Source: Mytilus galloprovincialis
Lineage: Eukaryota; Mollusca; Bivalvia; Mytilida; Mytilidae
Direction of reading: 5' to 3'
NCBI RefSeq assembly: GCF_965363235.1
Contig: NC_134846.1
Span: 75,552,724 to 75,616,723, forward strand
DNA: 64,000 bases
Part shown: piece by piece, positions 40,601 through 52,600 of the stretch
How the letters are laid out: every line of letters starts with the position of its first letter
Position numbering within the stretch: the first letter of the stretch is position 1
Position numbers and translations under genes: made by a program
Notes under the pieces: generated by a model
What the model was told of the DNA's origin: nothing
The model's database searches: none
What the model saw: only the letters and a program-made list of their open reading frames with translations

Positions 40601-43600
40601 TCAACTCCTGTCATTCTACCTGGATCTTTTTCTGCTCTATACGAAAACTCTACAGTAACAGATGCACAGATATGAGTTATTTAATAAAATAAAATGTCTT
40701 GTTTGTGTAATGTCCTCTGAACGGATGAAAACTGGAAATACATTTAAAAGCCATATTAGTTTATCTTAGTCATGTTCCCAAATGCTTTGATATATAATGA
40801 ACAAAATAAATAAAAAACACATCCCACTGTTTAAAATTCTGTGATAAATGAACAATAAAAATACTTAAAACTAGAAACAAGTATTTCTTAACTACTGTAT
40901 CACTGTTTCACCCTCTTGTGGCAGATAATACAATGCAGTTAAGAGAACTAGTAACTAGATAATCGATTTATCGCATTTTTTCCGAGTCTATTTGTCTTAC
41001 AATATAATGCATCCCTGATTTAAAACATTACCATATGAAAAAGATAACCATTCCCAGATTATTATGTAGATTAAAGTTACACGCAGGGTATTTTTTAATG
41101 TTGAAATGGTAAAATCACAAAAATACTGGACTCAGAGGAAAATCAAATCGGAAAGTCCCTAATCACATGGCAAAATCAAATGACGAAACACATCAAAAAC
41201 GAATGATATATCCATAGTGCAATATTAAAACAAAAAAGAAAGCAGGATCTTTGAAAACATACGCAGTTTTACTAGTGATATCCTCCTGTTATTCAATGGG
41301 AGTAAATATTATGTGACAAGTCGCAAAAAGTGATATCACTATCGACATTAAGTTGAACTTGATAATATATGAAACAGATATTCAATAACTGCCCACACAA
41401 TTATGATTGCGTACGTATAACCTTCGAAGGGATGACTAAACTTTCGCCATTTAAACCCTAAGTATAAATTTTCCATGTAAGTAAAAACCGTCCATGATAA
41501 GAAACGCGTATCTGGAATATGGCATTGAGTGGGCCATGCATCCTCTATATGCAGGCGTCACTTGCATGATTTCTCATAAAAACTTTGGTATTGACAAAAT
41601 TAAAATCTTTTGTCCTAAAATAAGTTCTTAACAGAACCCATTTTTAATTTCTACCAACCACACACAGCTGTACATTTTTATTCAAAGTTGAATGTATTAG
41701 GTGCAACCTACACAGTTAAAACTAATAGAAATAATCATTTAGTGTAAGGACATGGTTTCAACTCCCTGAGGTAAAGTTGAACTATAATATATTTGGCTAT
41801 TTGTAGGTCTTTGTTGGTCATATAGCTTTTCAACTGTTAAGTGATTCTGTTGTTCGGTTTGTTTCTTCTTATAGTTATGGTGTTTCCCTCAGTTTTGTTT
41901 TATGACCTAGATTTGTTTCAGTTCAATGAATTTAGGCATTTTTGACAGCGGTAAACTACTATTGCCATTATTGAGAGGACTCTACATTCTTGGCTCTCAA
42001 ATATTCCGCGTTGAAGGTTCTTGATAAAGAAAAATCTCGACAAGCGCTTCGAATGCATGCAATATCTTACGTTGTTTCTTTTTAATGGAACGTGAAATTA
42101 AAAGTTCATGGCAGCCGATTTTCAACTGTACTATACATACAACCTCTTGGATTCGAAATAAAAGCTTGCAGCACATACACGTCGATTTCCTTCAATTTAA
42201 TCCTAGAAATTAACTGCAAAGGCAGGTTCTGAAGATTACGTTCAAAACGTCAATGTACCCTGATGATTTTTTTTTATATTTCATATAACAAAATTTATAC
42301 AGCTATTTTAATACATTAGAAAAGTGCTAGCGTTTCTTGTGAGGATAACAGGGTCACAGCTAACAATGAAACTATTAAACTAAGAATTATTATTAGGAAA
42401 ATTGCAGACTTCTTTTCAAAAGTTGACAGACTACATCATGGTTTTGTTTGCCGTTATGGAATTAAGTGTCGCCTTTAAACACATACCGTTTCAGTGAAAC
42501 GAAGTCACATTCTCCTTGTCAATTGCCCGTCACCTTCCTCAAACTAGTCAAACCTTCAAAAGATCTTCAGTTTAAGTAGTGATCGTATTCCCTAAGCTTC
42601 GTTTTGTGAGCTATTTTGTAAACTAAAAGTATGTGTTTTTATCATTATTTGTCGTGAACCTTAGTATTATCGTACGATGTTTACTGTATAAAAACCTAAG
42701 AATTTTAATTGTATGGTTAAGTTCAATATTAAGTAAAAATTCTTTCAACATGTTAACCTTCTTTACCCGATCCCTGCTAGAAAGTATTTGATGTAAGGTA
42801 GATTATAGTATCAGGAAATATATTGATTATTCTTGAGAAATTCAACATGTGTAAAACTATCAACTATCTTATCCTAAGAGGATCTCAAGTTCCAAAGTAA
42901 TTTGATTTGAAGGTCTCATTTGACTTTTGTAATAGTTACATCTTTCCATCGTTATAAAGTTTTTAAGTACATTTATTATGTAACATCACTAATAATATGT
43001 TTAATTCCAAAATATGTCCCATTTGCAGTTTTTTGGGTGTTAAAACGTTGTGTCTTGTAAATTATCGTGACAATGTAATTCAATCAAGAAAGGAGCATGT
43101 AATTCAGTGGGTGTCGTTCGTTGCAGTATATCATATTTGTGTTTCGTTCATTTGAAATCGTTCGAAATGATTAACATTTGTCATTTCGAAGATGTTATAT
43201 CTGACTATGAGGTATGGGTTAACGGTCTACGACATTTGGTCTCTGGTGGAGAATGATCCCATTGGCAATTTTACCATATCTTCTTATTTTTATATGTGTA
43301 GAATATATTTAAATTGTATAACTCGTGAATTATAAAAAAATATGTTCCTTAATAGTTATCCCACGAGAACGCGGTGTGTCAGTGTCAGATCACCCCGATG
43401 GCCGGAGGCCAGAGGGTGATCTAACACTGACATACCAAATTCCGTGTGGGATAACTATTTTACATCCTAGCTAATTAGATTAGACGAAAAAACCATTTAC
43501 AATTGATAAAATCTAGTTTAGAACGCCACACAACCACTATAATATACTTTATATATTACTATATGATGTATACCCTTTATGACCCCGAACACGATGAGTA

Positions 43601-46600
43601 GATATACAACAATGTCAACCCGCCCCACTTGCCAATTGGCCAACACTATATCGCCACTTTATAAATAAATGGCCCCACTCTTGTTTACCGACTCGCCCAA
43701 CTTTTAAAAAAGTGTAAAATCAAATTTAACAATCAGTCTGACAACTCACTTATTAACAAAAAGGGTTAGAACCACAATGAATAAAGGTCTGCCAACTCGC
43801 CCCCTTATGAAAATATCTTGCTTCCTTTAAGTATATTAAATTACTGAAAGTTTGTATCCAGTCGTCCTGGTGTAGTGGTATAAAAGAGGGACGAAAGATA
43901 CCAAAGGGACAGTCAAACTCATAAATCTAAATTCATGCAATTGTAGATTTGCTATTGGGCGGATGATGTCCTCGGGGACAAAATGTCCACCAGCAGAGAC
44001 ATCGACCCAGTGGTTATAAAAGAGGGACGAAAGATACCAAAGGACAGTCAAACTCATAAATCTAAATTCATGCAGTTGTAGTTTTGCTACTGGGCGGATG
44101 ATGTCCTCGGGGACAAAATGTCCACCAGCAGAGACATCGACCCAGTGGTTATAAAAGAGGGACGAAAGATACCAAAGGGACAGTCAAACTCATAAATCTA
44201 AATTCATGCAATTGTAGTTTTGCTACTGGGCGGATGATGTCCTCGGGGACAAAATGTCCACCAGCTGAGACATCGACCCAGTGGTTATAAAAGAGGGACG
44301 AAAGATACCAAAGGGACAGTCAAACTCATAAATCTAAATTCATGCAATTGTAGTTTTGCTACTGAGCGGATGATATCCTCGGGGACAAAATGTCCACCAG
44401 CAGAGACATCGACCCAGTGGTTATAAAAGAGGGACGAAAGATACCAAAGGGACAGTCAAACTCATAAATCTAAATTCATGCAATTGTAGTTTTGCTACTA
44501 GGTGGATGATGTCCTCGGGGACAAAATGTCCACCAGCAGAGACATCGACCCAGTATGTGTCGTAGCTTGGTATGCTAGAGATCTTGAGTTCGAATCCAAG
44601 CATATAAACTGGATTTTTTCTACGTGAACTTAAAAGTTTGATAGATAGTCTTTTCCGTATAATTAATTATAAGTTTTATAGTGGGTTTGACATTCCCGCC
44701 AACATGTTACAGAACAAAGGAAAGCATGCATAATAAAGAAACTCAAACTGGGGTGATCTGGTAGGGGTGATCCGGCTCAGATCACCCCTGTTAGTTTTCT
44801 ATGTTGTGTCGTGTGTGCTGTTGTCTGTTTGTCTTTTTCATTTTTAGCCATGGCGTTGTCAGTTTGTTTTAGATTTATGAGTTTGACTGTCCCTTTGGTA
44901 TCTTTCGTCCCTCTTTTAGAACAAAGTATATTATAATGGTTGTGTGGCGTTCTAAACTAGATTTTATAAATTGTAAATGGTTTTTCGTCTAATCTAAAAC
45001 AGCTGGGATATAAGAATTGTTACCGCAGTTTTCGCTCTGCTTTATCGAAAAGTATGGATGATAATAATAGTTTTTTTCAATATCCTAATTGATGTCATTA
45101 TTGTTGATTGCTAAATGTACATTGGCAAGCATGTTGTTCCTTTTCAGAAAGAGTAAACACAAAAACAATACCGGATACGTTATATGAAGTCGATGATCTG
45201 GTTTTTTGTAACATCCGACACAATACTAGAATAACAATATACGTAACTATATCAGGTATCTGATCAGCATTGAATGACATGTCAAGCTTTGTCTATTTTT
45301 ATGATGATTTGATGTCTGTGTGATATTTATGTTGTCCAAGGAGTACAAAAGTTAGTTAAAAACAAATGTACAATTTTTAATTATTATATACGTATAAATA
45401 AAAGTCAATAAATTATTGCCAAATTTGGAAATTTCGATTACCATTATTTAATTCCATTATTCCCTTTTTTATTTGATGTAAGGCTAGTGTCGTTGATGAG
45501 ATTGATATATATTTATTTTTCATGTGTGTTACTATCATAAATATCACCTCTATAGATATATACTAGTTGAAATCTATTTTGAAATCAAGATTTACAATAA
45601 TGTCCAAACTTCCCATATTAAGATAATCGGTAAGATAAATGCGTTACATTTATTGTAGTTTGTCAATGTCTTAGTAAGATAAATGCGTTCCACATATGGT
45701 ATTATGTCAATAGTACAAACCAGTGAACAAATTTATTAACCACGGGAAATTTGCATGTTTAAATCGTCCGATCAAAATCGTTTAAAAAAACAATGGAACA
45801 AAAGGCTTCAGTGGAATATAGTGGTAAGTCAGGAATATGTTTCAACTCCTTCCATTTACTGATAACGTTTGATTTTCCCAGTTTTATGCAATAACATTGA
45901 GAATGGACATTATGAATATATCAAAGGACAACAACCCTACCAAAGAATAAAAAGTAAAAAAGCCGAAGGCCACCAATGACTCTCCAACACAGCAAGATAA
46001 CACGATTTGAATTAATCTTGGAGTTCAGTATTTTTGTTATACGTTTTTATATCTAAAAGAATTGCTAAGTTTTGCAATTTGTGAATTATTTACTTTTGAA
46101 AAACTGATATTCACGTCAAACGTTTGACTCAGTCAAAATAGTTTTTCAATGGAAAATAACATAACATTTACCCCATTGAAAGACAGTAATTGTATATCTC
46201 GAAAATAAATAAAAATAAGTTGGACAGTCTTGTTATTGTTAGAAAATGACGATACACTTGGAAGACTTATACCCTTAATATAAAGATATGAGGACTTGGA
46301 TTTATATTAGTCGATACATTGTCAATGACAATGGTATAAAACAGTTTTCAAATGTTGTGTGTGCTATACGTGAATTGCGGGAACTTAATATTTTTTTAAC
46401 ATACAACAAAAAGTGCATGTTTAGATAAGATCCACAGTATAGTCCTCGCGATTTACGAGTTTAATGGATTTAAGCAATTTGATAGCTTCACATTATTTGA
46501 TGTAAAACATTAAAGATCGTTTGAAAATTGAAAACAAATTATGATTGTGAATAAAATGTCATTGAAGTACAAAACTCAAAATGGAGCACAAATATTAATT

Positions 46601-49600
46601 ACGTCTTAAATGATTCATATTCACGTATAAATAATGATCAAGCACTTATTTTACAGAAATTGCATTTGACATATTAAGTAATGTCAATTCACATCTTAAA
46701 TATTTTCCAATTTGAGAAAGAATTAATTGTAATTTCATGCTAAATAAACACGAATACATTTTGAAACGGGATAAAGCCGTCTGCATAAAATGCATATTTC
46801 ACATTTTAATATCAGACCTTTCAATCAATGCTACAAACATAAAGCAAATGCCTGCTTATGTGATTGCTTCTGGGACATCAAAACTCGATGGTAATTGACA
46901 ATTGTACGATAACATTACGATTTATCTTTTAAAGATTCTTTTCGTTTCATTCGGCTTTAATAAGATGTAATAGGGTAAAATGAGACATCACTGCTAGATT
47001 GCTTCACCCTTATGATTTCTGGTTATTTCTTCTTTAACCTTTCATTTGTAATGAAATATATCGATATTTGGTAAACAGTTTACCAGACTGGAAGACAGGG
47101 TTTAAGTCATCAAGAATGTAAGCAATGTCAGACTGATACATTGTCCGATTTCCAGAAAAACGTAAAAAGGCAAATTTGTCCATTTAATAAAGTACATGTA
47201 TATTGCGCGAGTGTAACAAAACGCAAATGAAAAATTCATGATGATCGATCTGCCTAACCGACAATATAATAAATTTTGTGTGATAAGCATCCTCGAAACC
47301 AGTAGTTTTGCAGGCCGAAATATAAGCGTTAACGAACAACCCCCCCCCCAAAAAAAAACCAACCAAAAGGTCTATGTATATCCAATTTGCTAAATGCTTT
47401 TAGAATTTAAAAAAAACATATATTTAGGCACTATCTATTTTACAACGAAACAGACGAGCGCGGAGCAATGCATAACTTTGGTGTACTACGACTTCTGTTA
47501 GGAATAGGGCATTATCTATTTTACAACAAAACAGGTAATCGTTGAACTCATACAAAGTAATATGAGATTTTAATCATATCTTTTGCATCTGGTATACAAA
47601 TTGAATTACTTCAACATTCAGTTTAAGAACACTATCAATATTTCTTAAGGAAAATCCTTTTGAAAATGTCAAAAATACTACCAACGCTAAGTTTTAAACA
47701 CACAATACATAAAATTCCCAAGTTAACCAGGTAGTTTTCTTTGGTTTCATCTGATGTACATTGCATAATCGTATTTTACCACTTCATGAATAAAGATTAA
47801 AGACAATGGCATATCAACTTGCATTAAAACGGACGTCTATAACTGAAAATAAACCAGGGATAGTTAGGAGAAGACTACTTGACAATGTCATATTGTTTTC
47901 ATTTTTAAAAGATGTTATAGATGATGTTGCTAGTGTTAAGAAGGGGATATGTCAACCGTCATTAAAAACTCGATGTGTTATTATGCTATTGTAATTTTAT
48001 GTATTTTTCTCTTTAATTTTTGCAAATTTGCTTTGTCTTTTATGCTTCTTTGTTACATATTTTATTGTTTTTATAGTGACTAAGACAATGTTGACATTTT
48101 TACCTATAGTGTATGTTTGTTTTGTTCACTCATCGTTGTCAATATAATGGAATACGTTGCAACTGTCTAACAAGTGAGACGTTTAGTTAGCTATAAACCC
48201 ATGGTTAATCCACCATTTTCTTCATAAGATAATGCCAGTACCAAGTCATGAGTATGACAGTTGTTATTCATTCGTTTGATGTGTTTGAGCTTTTGATTTT
48301 GTCATTTGATAAGGGACTTTCCGTTTTGAATTTTCCTCGGAGATCAGTATTTTTGTGAATTAAATTTTTGCATCATATCAAGACACCAAACAGGAATGCA
48401 AAACAGAAAAAAATAGTACAGTAACCGTTTAAATTATTTTCAGGAGTAATTTTTTGTTATACAAAAGCTAAACCTAAGATTTAGACATATTTGGTATATA
48501 TACCAAACGGTATTTTAATGGTAGTAAATAAACTCATCATATATACCAGCATTAAATTGTATATGCAAGACGTCTACATTAGACTCATCAGTAAAAACAA
48601 GTTATAAAAAGGCCAATTAAAGCGAAAACGAGCACTGAGGATCCAAAATTCTGAAAGGGTTTGACAAAATTCATGGGGTAAAAATACTCAGTATTCCAAA
48701 ACGTGAAAGTTTTGTAAACAGTTGATATATCTTGATCATACTTTTGATAAATCATGCCAACACTGACTATATGGCTGTTGATAACATCAAAGAGGTAACT
48801 ACCACCAGCAGTGGCATCTACCAAGCGATACCCTTTATTCCTCATATGGAGAAAGGAAAAAACTTGGAGAGATCTTCCAAAAGTAATATCTATTATTCAT
48901 GCAATTGCAGGCATTCTCTCAAAATATATAAAGAAAAAAAAAAGACATCAACACTTTAATATACATTTATATTTGAATGTCCACTATAGTTAATTTCCAA
49001 ACTGAGCAAAATAATTTATAACAAAAAAAATCAATCCTGATGACGTTTCAGATCGCTCAATACAGTTGTCATTACTACTGTAGAATCAGAATAAATTGAC
49101 CCAAAATTAACTTGACTAATTATATGAATCTGACTCTGACTATGTATACCCAACAAATCCGTCTATAAAACATCCAGACGCACATTTGCAACAAAGATAG
49201 GAAAAACAAAGCAAATAAAAGCAATTATTACCTTCGCTATATGGAATGACAAAACAAGTTTTGTGTAAACGCTGGTTAATAGTCCCATTGTGACCCTTTG
49301 TGACAGTTTTGTTGAGTACAAAGAACTGTCGTTGAGAATCAAGGAAAACAGTTATTAGCTTTGCCTGCAAATTATCATCATTACGACAAATTGGTGTATG
49401 TTTATGTAGCAAGTTCATGTACAATCTTGATATGAGCGTCACTGATGAGTCTTATATAGACGAAACGCGCGTCTGGCATACTAAATTATAATCATGGTAC
49501 CTTTGATAACTAGATAATATTAATGTATTAAATAATTTCATATCTTTTTTTACAATCATAATAGGAGAGACTTCCAACTCACGTACCTTACCTTCTTTCA

Positions 49601-52600
49601 ACTGTAGTTCATGCGACTTAACCTTTGTTTGTTGCAATCCTAGATTTTCCCGTCATGTCCCTTTGTGATTTATTGTATATTTTAAGAGTTCATGAAATTC
49701 TCTAAGTTTTCGTTTGTTACTTTTATTTGCCTCATCTTAATCGCGAATTGAGGTTTTATAGTATAAAAAGAAGATGTGGTATGATTCCCAATGGGACAAC
49801 TGTCAAAAAGAGCCGACAATGACACAGACATTAACAACTATAGGTCACCGTACGGCCTTTAACAATGAGCAAAGCCCATACCGCATAGTCAGCTATAAAA
49901 GCACCCGATATGAAAATACAAAGCAATTCAAACGAGAAAACTAACGGCCTTATTTATATAAAAAATGAACGAAAAACAAATATGTAACACTTAAATAAAC
50001 GACAACCACTGAATTAAATGCTCCTGACTTGGGACAGGCACATACATAAATAATATGGCGGGGTTAAACATGTTTCAAAACAGTAAGCTGCACAAATTTT
50101 GTATCTAATTTTGAGAACTTGAAAGACACAGGACGCATTGGCAACACATTTGTGTTGACATAACATAAAACAAATCGATCCATCGGAACAAATGACGTGG
50201 TACAAATAAAACAGATCTCTCTTCTTCAAAAGTCAACTGTTTTTATGATGCTTATAAAATTACTAATATAAATTTGAAATATTCACATTTAAAGATTCTG
50301 ATGTATGCTTATTTATATATCAACATTTATAAATTCAGGACCATAAAAAATGAACGATATTGTGTTAAGTTGCATAACAAACAGGTAGCCTTACTAAAAG
50401 ATATCACTTATTACTAGTCCAGGACTGAAGTGTAAAATTGTATAAGTATGAACTAATAATGTTTTGTTTTACAATGAAAGAAACGCTATCGTTTTATTTT
50501 GCTTTTATATCAAATTACTATTTCTGGTAAGGCATTGATACGTATAGCTTTCTAATGATTTGATTTATTTCGAAATCATTGTTTTGAAAGGACAAACATA
50601 AAGCTGCATTGATTTCTTTACTTAAAGGATACAAAGCACGTTTATTTTGAAAACTTAAAACATCCTGTCTAATAGACAGCAAATGGAATTCTAATTGAAA
50701 GAGACTAAATAAGGAATGAAAATAAAGAAAATAATGTTCAAATCCCCAATTTTGAAATACATTTTGAGAAATGAAATGTTTGCTGTCTTGAATAAAGACA
50801 TCCTCAGTTCTTTTAAATATTCATCCAGGGTATATGTGAAAGATAATGTGAACTTAAAAAGCAACTATCTCATTGTATTTAAATAGTTCGACTATACAAT
50901 GTCTAGAATGTAATTCAGTCGTTAAAAGAATGAAGAATTAATAATTTGCATTAGCTTTATATGGGATAAACCGGGAAAACCCGGAAAAAGAGAACATTAA
51001 CAACCGACGTAAAAATGACGTACCTGTTTGCCTTAGATTAAATTATTTATTTTTTTTTTGTTTTTTTGTTTTTATTTTTAGGCAAATAAACAATCAACCA
51101 TGGCAGTCTCAATATAAGTCCTCATCGAAAAAAGTAACAGATGTTTTTGTTGAAACAAATTGCAACAAATATAAAAAATGATTTTTTTTTTATTTGCATG
51201 CTTTCTAGCTCGTGTATAATATTTCAAGGCAAATACATAAAGCTCTCCTCTTTAACGAATACCCTGTACAACAGAAACGTTACGCGTAGAGTGACTAATT
51301 GTATGTCAATCGGCGAAAAAACATTACCGATTTAAGAGGAATTATTCATACATTAAATAAAAATTGAGTATATGTAAACAAAAATGGAGAAAGGCTGATG
51401 AATTTCCGGTTTGGATTTTCCTAGGCGTTCGGTATTTTTTGTTAATTTAATTTTTTAGTGAGAACTGCTAAATATACAGAAACTTACGTAATAAATGCGA
51501 TATAGTGAGGTACATTCAAATGTGATCTTAAAATTAAAACAAAACTTTATAAATGTCGTGCGTTCGTACCGTTTTTCCAGATATGCCTACATCAGGAACG
51601 CTCCCATTCACATTATCTGAAAACCGAGGACATATATATATATATATATATACCTCCCAAAGTCTTGAAGACTTTGGGAGGTTAAAGACAAGAAGGGGCC
51701 TACAAAGACATTTCCTCCGATGGTCAACGTTTCCTGACGGAGTCAAAACCTTAATTTCTTAATAATTTTTAGATCATAAACGGAGAATTTAAGAAAAGTT
51801 TGTTATAAATCGTGTTAGTACCAAAGCACTTACTACAAAGTTTATGATTCCCTCGGGATAAGCGATCCAAGCGCAATTGTATCGACTAATGATTACAAAA
51901 TGAAAATTACTTTATCTATCAACGGAGAATCTTAAAACATTTTACGTTTGTGTTGATCAGCAAAACAGTGTCGCAACAAGCAAAGAAAACATTTTCTATT
52001 TAAGTCAAGGAAATATACTGAAAGAATCACTGGACACTTCTTCAACAAATCAATTAAATACATCTGAAAAGGTTCCTCGTACATATGATACATATCAAAT
52101 GGGGTTGCATCGAGGGTTAAGTACCTACCATTATAGTCAATAGGCAGACAACCTTACTTTGTAGAACAATTGTGCTTTCTGAAAATATTTTGCTTTGAAA
52201 AATATTCTATCGAATTGTTTAACCAACTGAAAAAATACCAAAATGAGACATTTTGCGCTTAAAGTAGATGGAGTTTCTAAATCCATAGATTTTTTTTAAT
52301 AATTTGTCAAAATGTAGTTTATCATACTTTTTTCAAAAAGGTAAGAAAAAGAATGGATCACTGGGCTTTTTTCACGTTACAGGTTGTTTATACAGGGAAA
52401 TCCCAATTATGTGTGAGAAAAAAAAAACCACATTATAGAATTTTAAGATAAAAAATGAGATTTATAATGAGATATCATCATGAAACATAAATGAAAAAGA
52501 AAACTTACAAGGATCCTGGACACACATATTAAATTTTATACGTGGAAAGATAGTGAAGGAGTACTCGTCCACTCCACCATTATCACGATCTTAATTAAGA

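Larger units (their letters stand above)
43461..45011. mobile_element. Composite element: 90 bp inverted repeats around a tandem array
   Basis: The left arm 43461-43550 and right arm 44923-45011 are reverse complements, with TTAGACGAAAAAACCATTTA, AAATCTAGTTTAGAACGCCA and CACAACCA(C/T)TATAATATAC shared almost perfectly. Identity decays over the outermost 20 bases (ATCCTAGCT versus ATCCCAGCT). The interior holds the 136 bp tandem array, a split tRNA-like SINE head, a short hairpin AGGGGTGATC...GATCACCCCT near 44775 and a reverse family D copy (44812-44920). No coding frame. Its build recalls bivalve 'pearl'-type non-autonomous elements with tandem cores, but I cannot confirm the family. It lies in the 17 kb SYT15 intron. 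Confidence 0.7.

Noticed and set aside
43836..44603. Two minus-strand frames (73 and 60 codons) sharing a repeated peptide, suggestive of a repetitive protein
   Set aside because: They are translations of the 136 bp tandem units; frames are broken by the one-base deletion in unit two and extend into flanking repeat.
49140..49442. 100-codon minus-strand frame rich in Cys at its end
   Set aside because: No splice sites, no motif, and it borders a family E copy; probably chance.
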